Virus record (IMG/VR): IMGVR_UViG_3300027869_000001
Location: 1 to 64,000 of that record
DNA from: a virus
Reading direction: 5' to 3' (one strand)
Length of the DNA stretch: 64,000 bases
The position numbers and the translations under genes were made by a program. Shown piece after piece: positions 56,395 to 64,000 of this stretch. How positions within the stretch are numbered: the stretch's first letter is position 1; each line of letters begins with the position of its first letter. The notes under the pieces were generated by a model. It ran no database searches. It was not told the origin of the DNA and worked only from the letters and a program-made list of their open reading frames with translations.

Positions 56395-58706
56395 AGGCGA
56401 TCAATCATCTCCTCGGTGCTTTCGCGGCGCTGCTTGTAAGCGCAGGTATTGCCTGCGCCCAGCCTGCGACGACCTATCCAAACGTCTACAACACGCTCTC
56501 CTTCTGCAACTCGAATGCTCCCGTTCTCGGGAACGGCAGCGGCACGAGGGGCGTGGCGTGCGGCACGGTCTCCGGCAACACCACCAAGTTCATGACCGGC
56601 TCGGGGAGCTTCACCAACGGGGACTTTGCGGCGTTCGACGCGAACGGCAACATCGTGGACGGAGGAGCAGGATCAGGCGGCGGCACCTCCCTTGCGGACG
56701 AGTCTGCATTCACTCAGGGGACGACCTCGCTTACTCCTATCGGTGGATCATACATCCCGGAAGCGAGCGTGACGCTGCTCACCTCCGGGCAGGCGGGCGT
56801 GGCCCGGATGACGCCGAACCGCTTCATGCTCACTGAGCTCGGCCTTCCCGTGGTGACACTATCGGCATGGAATTCCGGCACCTCACTTAATGCCACACAG
56901 ACGATCCTGGCCGGCACCGAAGCGATCGCGGCAGCCCTGCTGCAACTCGACCAGACGACGACGCTCACGGGTGGCGCCGTCACGGCTGAAGGCACGTATG
57001 ATGGCACCAACTGGGTAGCTCTTGCTGCGGATCAGGTGGTCGACCCGACCTCGACCACAGGGGCGCAGATCAGCATGCCGTACACCTTGCAGGCCAGCAC
57101 CAACAAAGCCTTCCTGCTGCATGTATTCGGATTCCAACAAGTAAGGATCCGGCTCTCCACGGTCATCACCGGCACGGGCACCGTCACTCCTTATGTGACC
57201 AAGATCCCCTATGGGGTCGGCACGACATTGCTGCCCGGCGTCAACCCGATCGGCACCGTCGATCCGACAACCATCGGCAAGTGGGGGCTGATGTCCGGCA
57301 CGGTACCGGGGACTGCTCCGACCAACACCGCGATCGTGGGATGCATCTACAATTCGAGCGCGCCATCTCCCACAGCCGGACAGACATTGCCGTGCCAGAC
57401 CGATTCATCCGGCCGTCTGATTGTCTCGGTTAACGCCTCGACCGCGACGCTCTCAAATAACATCACGCAGTTCGGCGGATCGAACGTGGTGACGGGAACG
57501 GGCGCGTCGGGCTCCGGCATCCCGCGCGTCACGGTTTCAAACGACTCCACCGTGGGGCTTGTTGCCGGATCGGCCACTGTCGGCAAGGTCGACGTGCTCG
57601 GCAATGCGGGTGCTATCATGGATTTCGCCGGGCAGAATGCATCGAGCCCGGCCAATGCGCTGCTCACCGGCTGCCAATTCAATACCTCGCCGACAACGAT
57701 CACCTCCACCAACTCCTCCCCGGTTCAGTGCGACAACGCAGGCAATACGCTCGTCAACCTCAAGACGGCCATTCCTGCCGGCACCAACGTCATCGGTAAA
57801 ATTGATGTGCTGGGGAATGCCGGCGCCGCCTTCGACCAGGCCACGGGCTCCGCAGTCCCCGCCAACGGGCTCTATGCCGGGATCAACGTTGCCGGCAATC
57901 TTCGCGGATGGACAGGTGTCAACCCTTCGGGGTCGATCTACGCGGGTCAGGTCGATCTCGCGTCTGTCGCCGGCACGACCGCATCCACGGCCGCATCGGG
58001 CGTGCTCAAGGTCGGTGTCGTCGGCAACGCCAACGGCGCCATGGACGCCGCAGGAGCGAACCAGTCGGCACCCGCTAACGAGCTGATCGTCGGCGGCATC
58101 TATCAGTCCTCCCCTGCGGCAGTGACCGCAGGCAACGTCTCGCAATTGCAGATCGACAATCACGGCTCGATGCGCGGCGTCATCATGGACGGGGCGGGGA
58201 ACGCCCGGGCAGCCAACGTCACCTCCGGCAACAACCTCAATACGATCGATGCCGGCACCGGCGCGACCGGCTCTGCCGTCCCGGCCAACGCCGGGTACAT
58301 GGGCGTCAACGTCGGCGGCAACCTGACCGGGCTCGTCGGCGATCCGTGCCAGGTGGTCGCGAAAACCTACGTAGTAATCAACAACGCGGGCTCGGCCTCC
58401 AATCAGCAGATCATCACCGGCACGTCGAGCAAAAAGACTTACGTGTGCCATATGTTCGTGTTCGCTGCGGCCGCGCAGAACCTCAACCTTGAGGAAGGCA
58501 CCGGAACGGTGTGCGCAACCAACACAACCGGCATGCTCGGCGGCGCGACCGCTGCACTTGGCATCAATCTCGCCGCCAACCAGGGCTTCGTGCTGGGCAA
58601 CGGCGAATCCGGTGTGGCGATCACCGCGACGGCCGCCGACAACGTGTGCCTGTTCTACTCCTCCACCGCTCAGACATCCGGTGTCTTGAGCTACGTGCAA
58701 TTGTAG
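56391..58706 (+). CDS. exported fibre protein with repeated units
   Basis: A 771-residue protein with a signal peptide (residues 1-23, ending GIACA). The mature part has beta-rich modules, including repeats around KVDVLGNAGAIMD and KIDVLGNAGAAFD, and GAGSAVPAN-type units. The C-terminus (CHMFVFAAAAQNLNLEEGTGTVCATNTTGMLGG) is common in phage fibre tips of this group. It is probably a third fibre or tip protein. Confidence 0.72.
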   Translation: MKAINHLLGAFAALLVSAGIACAQPATTYPNVYNTLSFCNSNAPVLGNGSGTRGVACGTVSGNTTKFMTGSGSFTNGDFAAFDANGNIVDGGAGSGGGTSLADESAFTQGTTSLTPIGGSYIPEASVTLLTSGQAGVARMTPNRFMLTELGLPVVTLSAWNSGTSLNATQTILAGTEAIAAALLQLDQTTTLTGGAVTAEGTYDGTNWVALAADQVVDPTSTTGAQISMPYTLQASTNKAFLLHVFGFQQVRIRLSTVITGTGTVTPYVTKIPYGVGTTLLPGVNPIGTVDPTTIGKWGLMSGTVPGTAPTNTAIVGCIYNSSAPSPTAGQTLPCQTDSSGRLIVSVNASTATLSNNITQFGGSNVVTGTGASGSGIPRVTVSNDSTVGLVAGSATVGKVDVLGNAGAIMDFAGQNASSPANALLTGCQFNTSPTTITSTNSSPVQCDNAGNTLVNLKTAIPAGTNVIGKIDVLGNAGAAFDQATGSAVPANGLYAGINVAGNLRGWTGVNPSGSIYAGQVDLASVAGTTASTAASGVLKVGVVGNANGAMDAAGANQSAPANELIVGGIYQSSPAAVTAGNVSQLQIDNHGSMRGVIMDGAGNARAANVTSGNNLNTIDAGTGATGSAVPANAGYMGVNVGGNLTGLVGDPCQVVAKTYVVINNAGSASNQQIITGTSSKKTYVCHMFVFAAAAQNLNLEEGTGTVCATNTTGMLGGATAALGINLAANQGFVLGNGESGVAITATAADNVCLFYSSTAQTSGVLSYVQL

Positions 58707-58715
58707 CGAGGGCCG

Positions 58716-59420
58716 ATGCGCCGTTTTCTCGTTGCTTGCTTTGTCTGGCTGGCGCTGGCGTTTCCTGCGCAAGCGATCTCCATCGCGAATATCGGGACCA
58801 GCACGGGAGGCAGCGCCACCTCTGGCACTCTGTCATCCGTTACTGAATCGTCAGGAGGAGTCATATATGTCATTCTGAGAACAAGCGTGGCTGTAACAAG
58901 CCCATCTTGCTCAGACGGCACAAACGGCGCCTATACGCTCATCACAACTAAGACAAATACACAAGAACAGCTGGTTTTCTATTTCAACAATTCAGCTTCG
59001 CTGAGCACAGCGACAATAACGTGCTCATGGACGACATCGGCGGCCTGGAACATCTCGGCATCTTACATTACAGGGCAATCCGCCTCCCCGTTGGACACAG
59101 CTGTCACCAATTCGGCATCCGGCACGAGCACGGCGCCAAGCGTTTCAAATGCCGGCACTCCAGGTGTTTCAGGAGAGTTGTTCATCGGGTCAGTTGTGGC
59201 CAGTGCTACCTTTACGCAAGCCAGTGGCTGGGCTGCGCCCCCCAACGGAACGACCTCGATTGAAGCTGGCAATCTGGTGAATGCCGGCACAGGCAACCAG
59301 ACCTATAATCCGACATTAGGGTCAAGCGTTGCTTGGACTGACATTATCGTAGCGTTCAAGCCATCCGGCGGTGCGCCAACTGTCATCTACAACTTCACAA
59401 CCCTCGGAGCGGGGTCCTGA
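58716..59420 (+). CDS. exported beta-sandwich protein
   Basis: A 234-residue protein with a signal peptide (RRFLVACFVWLALAFPAQA) followed by Ser/Thr-rich beta sequence and a C-terminal WTDIIVAFKPSGG, typical of concanavalin-like or tip domains in phage fibres. It is less GC-rich in its centre. Probably part of the receptor-binding set. Confidence 0.65.
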   Translation: MRRFLVACFVWLALAFPAQAISIANIGTSTGGSATSGTLSSVTESSGGVIYVILRTSVAVTSPSCSDGTNGAYTLITTKTNTQEQLVFYFNNSASLSTATITCSWTTSAAWNISASYITGQSASPLDTAVTNSASGTSTAPSVSNAGTPGVSGELFIGSVVASATFTQASGWAAPPNGTTSIEAGNLVNAGTGNQTYNPTLGSSVAWTDIIVAFKPSGGAPTVIYNFTTLGAGS

Positions 59421-59421
59421 A

Positions 59422-59694
59422 ATGGTCACGCAGGCACAGGTGAAAAGCGGGTATCCGATCTCCGCAGCACTCGACTCATTGGCGGCGGCGCTCGCCGCAT
59501 TGAACGCGGCCAACGGCAACAACTCTCTGCTCCGATTGTCCGTCGTGATCGGGGATGGAAACCTCAACCAGACCGGTCAGGTGGATGTCACCGCATCCCT
59601 GCCGCCGAGTGCCGCCGCGCCGTTCTTCCAGACGATGATCGCGCAGCTGACCGCGTTGCAGACAGCGTTGAACAGCCAGCTGGCCGCCATTTGA
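59422..59694 (+). CDS. 90-residue tail-region protein
   Basis: Starts MVTQAQVKSGYPISAALDSLAAALAALNAANG one base after the previous stop. Helical, no signal. A short fibre-associated or chaperone-like protein is plausible. The function is unknown. Confidence 0.6.
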   Translation: MVTQAQVKSGYPISAALDSLAAALAALNAANGNNSLLRLSVVIGDGNLNQTGQVDVTASLPPSAAAPFFQTMIAQLTALQTALNSQLAAI

Positions 59695-60035
59695 CCATCC
59701 ACATCGCCAACGACTACGGCGGCAACGTCGCGGCCTATGCGGTCTACGAACGCTGGATCGAGAAGCGCGGCGAGCACGTCGTGATCTCCGGCCCCTGTGC
59801 GTCGGCCTGCACGGTGCTGCTGGCGCTTCCGGGTCCCCAACTCTGCGCCACCACGAAGGCGGAACTCCATTTCCACCAGGGAACGACCGTCCTCGCGACA
59901 GAAACCATGTGGGCCTCCTATCCGGAACGAATCCGGGACTGGCTCGCGCAACGGGGCGGATTGACCGCCCAATGGCTCTATCTACGGGGGCTTGCCCTCT
60001 TCACGATGATCAGGAGATGTCATGCGGACGAATAG
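59691..60035 (+). CDS. ClpP/S49-like protein
   Basis: A 114-residue protein from a TTG overlapping the previous stop (TTGA). ISGPCASACTVLLALPG...CATTKAELHFHQG has the pattern of small ClpP-like proteins in Rhizobiales (GPC.SACT, then LGFH), with Ser in the nucleophile position. It is shorter than true ClpP, and a full catalytic triad is not evident. Placed just before the lysis genes, it could process envelope or virion proteins. Confidence 0.55.
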   Translation: MTIHIANDYGGNVAAYAVYERWIEKRGEHVVISGPCASACTVLLALPGPQLCATTKAELHFHQGTTVLATETMWASYPERIRDWLAQRGGLTAQWLYLRGLALFTMIRRCHADE

Positions 60036-60393
60036 GCTGGCGTTGCTTGTAACCGGATCGATGCTGCTCGCCGGGGCCTCCCCCGCCAAGTCAATCGAGA
60101 TCACCATCAAGTTGACCGATCAGGACCAGCAGGTGATCGGGCAATTGCCGCTGCAGTTGACCGACTGCCTCGCCTCGATCGCCTCGAACGACGGGGACCG
60201 CAAGTCCTGCCAGGCGGTGCGCAACACGGTTGCCGCGATTGCCAATTCCACCGGGCAGGCGCAGCAGGGCGCCTTGAGGGCAAGGGCCGACGCCGACGCA
60301 GCCAAGGCCCGCGCGGATGCGGATGCAGCGAGAGCCAAGGCGGAGGCCGCAAAGCCGGAACCCGCGCCGGCTCCCGCGGAAACGAAGCCCTGA
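60022..60393 (+). CDS. exported coiled-coil protein, spanin-like position
   Basis: A 123-residue protein with a signal sequence (LALLVTGSMLLAGASPAKS), a short domain with two Cys (TDCLASIAS...KSCQAV), then an Ala/Arg/Asp-rich coiled coil with a repeat of RADADAAKA type. It is located immediately upstream of the endolysin. It may span the periplasm, but there is no lipobox. Confidence 0.55.
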   Translation: MRTNRLALLVTGSMLLAGASPAKSIEITIKLTDQDQQVIGQLPLQLTDCLASIASNDGDRKSCQAVRNTVAAIANSTGQAQQGALRARADADAAKARADADAARAKAEAAKPEPAPAPAETKP

Positions 60394-60395
60394 AC

Positions 60396-61634
60396 ATGAG
60401 CGCAGAAATCCCCGGCCACGTTTCCGACCTGCTGCAATATCTGCCGTGGGTCGTGATCCTGCTGATGTGGCTCGGCGGGGCCGTGCGCTCCGCGGTCACG
60501 ACCGTCATTCTGCTGCGGCTCATTTCGTGGGTCGTCAAGCGGCAGCAGCCGGCGGCGCCAGTGCCAGTGCCGGCACCTGTCCCGCCTGTTCCGGCGCCCG
60601 CTCCCGCGCCGCTGCATCCAGCGCCGGCACCACTCCCCGCGCCCATCCCCGCTCCCGCGCCGCTGCATCCCGCTCCCGCTCCGGCGCCGAGCCCGGCTCC
60701 CGTCTCAAGCGACCCGTTCGCGGCTGCCCCGCCGTGGTTCAAGTGGGCACTCAAAGAAATCGGCACCGCCGAGATCGGATCGAGCAACGACGGGCCGGCA
60801 ATCGCGCGGTATCGCTCCCTCGCAAAATGCGGGAGTCCCGGCGACCCCTGGTGCGCGATCTTTGCGAATGCGGCGCTCGAAAGCGTCGGCATTCCCGGCA
60901 CCAAGTCACCGAGTTCGCAGAGCTTCCGCACCGACACGGACTACATCCAGTTGTCCGCCCCGACGCTCGGCGCCCTTGCCGTGTTCTGGCGCGGCTCGCC
61001 GTCCTCGGGCCTCGGGCACGTCGGCTTCTACCGGGGCGAGCTGGGCAACAACCTTTGGATTCTCGGCGGCAACGAGAACAACATGGTCCAAATCGAAGCG
61101 CTGCCGCGGTCTGCCGGCAATTTCGGGCTGGTCGGCTATTGGTGGCCCAAATCCGTGCCCGTGCCGTCAACCGGCCCGGTGACCATGCCGCAGGGTTCTC
61201 CGACCCACGTACAGGCCCCGCCCGGGGTGGCTGCCGCGCCCGTAGTGCCGGCACAATGGCCCAAGATGACCGGTATCACCGCCACCATGTTTGGAGGCTC
61301 GGGCGACGCGCAGAAATCCGCGTACACAGGGCTGCCCATTGATCCGACCCAGCCCGGATGCGCGCTGCCGTACCATTTCACGACGATAACTCCCGAGGTC
61401 GTCGTGACCAACCCGGCGAACGGCAAGTCCGTTACGTGCAAAATCGTCGACGTCGGCCCATGGAACATCAACGATCCCTACTGGACGACCGGATCGCGAC
61501 CGCAAGCCGAAAGCGGCATCGATACGACCGGGCGTCATACCAATCACGCCGGGATCGATCTTACACCAGCGGCAGCTGCCGCAATCGGAATCGACGGCAA
61601 GGGTGTCGTTGACTGGCAGTTCATAACTGTCTGA
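60396..61634 (+). CDS. membrane-anchored endolysin with NlpC-like and RlpA-like domains
   Basis: A 412-residue protein. Residues about 15-45 form a membrane anchor (signal-arrest type). A Pro/Ala linker with two APAPLHPAPAP-type units runs to about 105. Residues about 112-250 match the NlpC/P60-like TIGR02594 group, with the Cys in DPWCAIFANAAL (C153) and the His in GLGHVGFY (H208). Residues about 288-412 resemble an RlpA-like double-psi barrel (SAYTG, VDVGPWN). It would cut peptidoglycan once the membrane is depolarised. Confidence 0.82.
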   Translation: MSAEIPGHVSDLLQYLPWVVILLMWLGGAVRSAVTTVILLRLISWVVKRQQPAAPVPVPAPVPPVPAPAPAPLHPAPAPLPAPIPAPAPLHPAPAPAPSPAPVSSDPFAAAPPWFKWALKEIGTAEIGSSNDGPAIARYRSLAKCGSPGDPWCAIFANAALESVGIPGTKSPSSQSFRTDTDYIQLSAPTLGALAVFWRGSPSSGLGHVGFYRGELGNNLWILGGNENNMVQIEALPRSAGNFGLVGYWWPKSVPVPSTGPVTMPQGSPTHVQAPPGVAAAPVVPAQWPKMTGITATMFGGSGDAQKSAYTGLPIDPTQPGCALPYHFTTITPEVVVTNPANGKSVTCKIVDVGPWNINDPYWTTGSRPQAESGIDTTGRHTNHAGIDLTPAAAAAIGIDGKGVVDWQFITV

Positions 61635-61651
61635 AACAAGGAGCAAATGTA

Positions 61652-61837
61652 ATGTTCAATTTTTCTACCCTGACGATGCTGTTCGAAAAGCTTCCCGCTC
61701 TCGTGACAGCAATCGAGACGATCCTCAATTCGGGCGAGGTAAAGACGGTCGAAGACGCGATCAGCGCGCTCATCAGCCACATCACGCCGGGGCAGCCCAA
61801 CAGCCCGGCGCTCGATCAGACCAAGCCGCCTACGTGA
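61652..61837 (+). CDS. 61-residue lysis-region protein
   Basis: Starts MFNFSTLTMLFEKLPALVTAIETIL behind CAAGGAGCAAATGTA. Amphipathic N-terminal helix, Pro-rich end, no clear membrane span. It is coupled to the next gene by ATGA. A lysis accessory role is plausible. Confidence 0.6.
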   Translation: MFNFSTLTMLFEKLPALVTAIETILNSGEVKTVEDAISALISHITPGQPNSPALDQTKPPT

Positions 61838-62088
61838 TGGATTTACCGTGGCTCATCGGCATTCCGGTATGGCTGATGATAGGGTGCGCAGCCTTCGCCT
61901 ATTTTGAGTGGAAAGGGCTGCGCTATCCCACCCGTCACGACACGCTGTCGCTGTTCCTGTATCGGGTCGGTAGCAAGTTCCCGCTGTCGATCTTTCTCGG
62001 CGGCTTGCTCATCGGCCTGTTCCTTGGCGCAGTCGCCACACATCTGCTGTGGCACTGGTGCCCGCCTGGATCGATCTCTACAGGGTGA
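61834..62088 (+). CDS. two-span membrane protein, holin-like
   Basis: An 84-residue protein with two transmembrane helices (about residues 5-24 and 51-72), typical of class II holins in size. It sits between the endolysin and a peptidoglycan-binding protein. It could be the holin or a partner of the Pam3-type protein at 62456. Confidence 0.6.
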   Translation: MMDLPWLIGIPVWLMIGCAAFAYFEWKGLRYPTRHDTLSLFLYRVGSKFPLSIFLGGLLIGLFLGAVATHLLWHWCPPGSISTG

Positions 62089-62091
62089 GCC

Positions 62092-62343
62092 ATGAACATC
62101 CTCGCCATCCTCGAGCTGATCTATGCCAATCGCGCCGGGATCGCGGCTCTGGTGGGCATGTTCGGCGGCCTCGAGAAGCTGATACCGCAGGCGCAGCAGG
62201 TGGCTACGGTATTGGCCTATACCCAGCAGACGGCCGATAAGGTCCGGGCGTTCCAGACGGCGCATGGGCTTGAGGTCGACGGCATCGTCGGCGATCAGAC
62301 ATGGAGCAGGGTCGAGGAGCTGCTCGGCGCCAAGGCCACGTAA
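62092..62343 (+). CDS. peptidoglycan-binding protein
   Basis: An 83-residue protein. Residues 48-80 (TADKVRAFQTAHGLEVDGIVGDQTWSRVEELLG) follow the PG_binding_1 repeat; the N-terminal half is helical and hydrophobic. It is likely to help target lysis proteins to the wall. Confidence 0.72.
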   Translation: MNILAILELIYANRAGIAALVGMFGGLEKLIPQAQQVATVLAYTQQTADKVRAFQTAHGLEVDGIVGDQTWSRVEELLGAKAT

Positions 62344-62455
62344 TTCGCGGGAGATTTCCGCAGGGCGTACCGGCGTCCTCAAGGGTTGATGCGGCCCCGC
62401 GATCGCGCACTGACACCGCATCTAAACCCGCCCGGTTCTAAGGAGAATGCCTGCC

Positions 62456-62881
62456 GTGACCATCTCCATGCCGTCCAGCGCCTCCCTGGTATCGATAGGG
62501 CGGCATGTCGTTAGCTACGCGATGGGCGCCGTCACCATGGCGGCAGGCCTTCACTTTGTGAGTTCCGATCAGGCCGAATCGATCACCGCAGCCATCCACC
62601 AGATCGCCAGCGGCCTGACCAGCATCTATGGCGGCATGTCCACGCTGATTGCGATCGGCTCCGGCCTGTGGGCGGCCTATCGGGTGTCCCTGTCAGCGCA
62701 GAAGGCAACCGTGGCGGCCGTCCCCGGCACCATGATCGTAATCGATACGGCCAAAGCGCCGCACGAAATGGTGATGTCGGCCCTCAATCCAGCCGAGCCC
62801 AACATCGTCACGACGCAGGAGGCTGCTACCAAATTGGCGGGTCCAGCAGCGGCGGCATCCTCGTCTCGATTGTCATTCTAA
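62456..62881 (+). CDS. Pam3-gp28-type holin
   Basis: A 141-residue protein. HVVSYAMGAVTMAAGLHFVSSDQAESITAAIHQIASGLTSIYGGMSTLIAIGSGLWAAYRVS is the pattern of the Pam3-gp28 holin group, with two membrane segments. AAGGAG lies ten bases before the GTG at 62456 but only one base before an ATG at 62447, so the GTG is favoured. It would time lysis by opening the inner membrane. Confidence 0.75.
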   Translation: MTISMPSSASLVSIGRHVVSYAMGAVTMAAGLHFVSSDQAESITAAIHQIASGLTSIYGGMSTLIAIGSGLWAAYRVSLSAQKATVAAVPGTMIVIDTAKAPHEMVMSALNPAEPNIVTTQEAATKLAGPAAAASSSRLSF

Positions 62882-62962
62882 AACCTGATGAAAAATCGCC
62901 AAACATCCGTGAACCAACTCACAAAAGACTACACCCTCCACACGTGAGGATGAGCAAGTGGC

Positions 62963-63343
62963 ATGGCAAATGGTGGTGAGGGCGAGGCGTCCTCGTGGAT
63001 CGCCCTCGCACTGCATGGGGCCGGCGTCTTGTTCGGGATCCTCGTCGGAATATGGGGCGCGGCTTGGGGGATGGCCGATCGCTTCCGCACGCGCGAGGAT
63101 AACCTGACCAAGCTCATCCGCGAGCTGGAAAAGCGGGAAATCGAAGAACGCGCCGCCTTGATCGCGAGGCTCGAAACCATGATCAAGGATATGTCAACCG
63201 ACATGATGATGCTGCATCGCGAGAACATCAAGCGGCACGACGCAATGCGGGAGCAACTGGGCAATTTCGACCGCGCGATCGGCCGCATCGAAGGCCGCGA
63301 GGAAGGCGCGGAGAGGCGGCGACGCGAACGAACCGATGACTGA
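62963..63343 (+). CDS. membrane-anchored coiled-coil protein
   Basis: A 126-residue protein with one transmembrane helix (about 12-34) and a long charged coiled coil (about 45-110). The layout matches i-spanin-type or membrane-tethered lysis proteins. The 81-base gap before it shows nothing but short A-rich sequence. Confidence 0.6.
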   Translation: MANGGEGEASSWIALALHGAGVLFGILVGIWGAAWGMADRFRTREDNLTKLIRELEKREIEERAALIARLETMIKDMSTDMMMLHRENIKRHDAMREQLGNFDRAIGRIEGREEGAERRRRERTDD

Positions 63344-63363
63344 CGGGACTGAGGTGGCGATCC

Positions 63364-63573
63364 ATGACGACTGAACATATAGCCTCGCTGATCGGTATAA
63401 GCCTTTCTGCGCTGGGGTCGCTCTTTGCGTTCCTGAAATCGCGAGAGAACGGCCGGCAAATTGCAGAAATTCACGTCATTATCAACAGCCGCATGACCGA
63501 ACTGCTGGAATCGACGCGCAATTCTGCGATGTACAAAGAACGCGGAGAGAAGTCGGCCCGAGATCGGCCGTGA
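63364..63573 (+). CDS. small membrane-anchored protein
   Basis: A 69-residue protein: an N-terminal hydrophobic helix (about 6-24) followed by NGRQIAEIHVIINSRMTELLEST, a recurring short phage lysis-region pattern. GAGGTGGCGATCC precedes the ATG. Confidence 0.6.
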   Translation: MTTEHIASLIGISLSALGSLFAFLKSRENGRQIAEIHVIINSRMTELLESTRNSAMYKERGEKSARDRP

Positions 63574-63658
63574 CCGCCGTCACGCTCACGATCGCGCTGC
63601 GGCATTGAGCCCCTGCTTGGCCCCGGGGCGGCGGGCGGTGAATTCGAAAGGATAAGCC

Positions 63659-63871
63659 ATGAACGATCAATTTGAGGCTAAGGCCATCAGCAACGAACTG
63701 GATACACTCGCTTTGCGAATTGAAAGCTTGCCGCCACATACAGACTACACAGAGGCCGGCGAGCTCGTTCGCAGGGCAAAGGAAGCGATCATGCGCGGCG
63801 TGGGCGATCTTCACCAGCGTGAGACCCGCGAGCGGTTTGCCGCACAGGATCGGTTACGACAGGTTCGATAA
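63659..63871 (+). CDS. 70-residue helical protein
   Basis: Starts MNDQFEAKAISNELDTLALRIE behind GAAAGGATAAGCC. It is soluble and helical with no known domain. Its end overlaps the end of the convergent frame at 63854 by 18 bases. Confidence 0.55.
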   Translation: MNDQFEAKAISNELDTLALRIESLPPHTDYTEAGELVRRAKEAIMRGVGDLHQRETRERFAAQDRLRQVR

Positions 63872-64000
63872 CTGGCGTTCCACGCTGGCTTTGGCTTTGG
63901 CAATCGCGCGGTCCAACCGATTGAAGTAGGACTGCATGGTGTTCCCGCGCGTGTGTACCGACTTACGAAGCTGTCGCATCAGATCGTTGCGTTCAGTGGT
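63854..64000 (-). CDS. C-terminal part of a minus-strand gene (cut by window edge)
   Basis: A frame open from base 64000 to a TAA at 63854-63856, 48 residues: RNDLMRQLRKSVHTRGNTMQSYFNRLDRAIAKAKASVERQL. It is basic and helical, with a basic start resembling DNA-binding or small regulatory proteins. The start lies outside the window. It may be a phage gene transcribed toward the lysis genes or the first host gene. Confidence 0.45.
   Translation of the reverse strand, partial: TTERNDLMRQLRKSVHTRGNTMQSYFNRLDRAIAKAKASVERQLSNLS

Noticed and set aside
1-64000. tRNA genes, diversity-generating retroelement or reverse transcriptase
   Set aside because: Bbp16/Bbp19-like genes recall BPP-1, so I looked for a reverse transcriptase and template repeats; none was found, nor any tRNA cloverleaf.

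Overview
The window is almost entirely one temperate, podovirus-like bacteriophage genome or prophage from a GC-rich alphaproteobacterium, most likely of the Rhizobiales. The host call rests on phage-borne GcrA, GapR and DnaA-domain-IV homologues, on a large set of hypothetical protein types familiar from Bradyrhizobium/Methylobacterium-type prophages, and on the codon usage. The left edge cuts a tyrosine integrase just after its start. No tRNA, rRNA, CRISPR array or complete IS element was recognised, and no attachment site is visible. It probably lies just left of base 1, beyond the rest of int.

Left arm (1-7415, minus strand). One long leftward operon of short genes, mostly coupled by ATGA overlaps, runs from a promoter near 6750 through many small hypothetical genes and a Cys-Ser-X repeat protein. 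It then passes a lambda-exonuclease-like YqaJ nuclease and a RecT annealase and ends in an excisionase-like HTH gene and the integrase. Its control region (6724-7511) is a lambda-like switch: a short XRE repressor, a Cro-like gene, and four 17-bp operators on two facing promoters.

Middle (7511-18600, mostly plus strand). This early/replication region holds a cell-cycle mimic cassette (GcrA, DnaA domain IV, GapR), RusA, a DUF1376-type replication protein, a zinc-finger primase piece overlapping a TOPRIM-helicase, and regulators. At 10.3-11.3 kb an AT-rich membrane-protein moron and an IS1595-type transposase remnant have replaced most of what looks like a helicase gene. At 15.3 kb an AP2/HNH-type gene is fused to a secreted protein gene.

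Late region (18700-50064). TerS, TerL, T7-like portal, Bbp19-like protein, scaffold, major capsid, Bbp16-like cement protein, a glycosyltransferase, staple-like protein, tail adaptor and nozzle, an internal GNAT-like protein, a muramidase ejection protein and a 2,024-residue polyvalent ejection protein. Two HNH genes sit on the opposite strand in this region. The major capsid and cement genes both appear to begin with ATC, each after an identical GGAGTA ribosome-binding site at the same spacing. A coherent 103-codon gene is nested out of frame inside the giant ejection gene.

Right arm (50084-64000). Tail-fibre and receptor-binding genes, most with clear Sec signal peptides, two with pectate-lyase-like beta-helix signatures. 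A ClpP-like protein, a membrane-anchored endolysin with an RlpA-like second domain, and several holin/spanin-type membrane proteins follow. A partial minus-strand gene runs off the right edge. No gene-free stretch exceeds about 250 bases.
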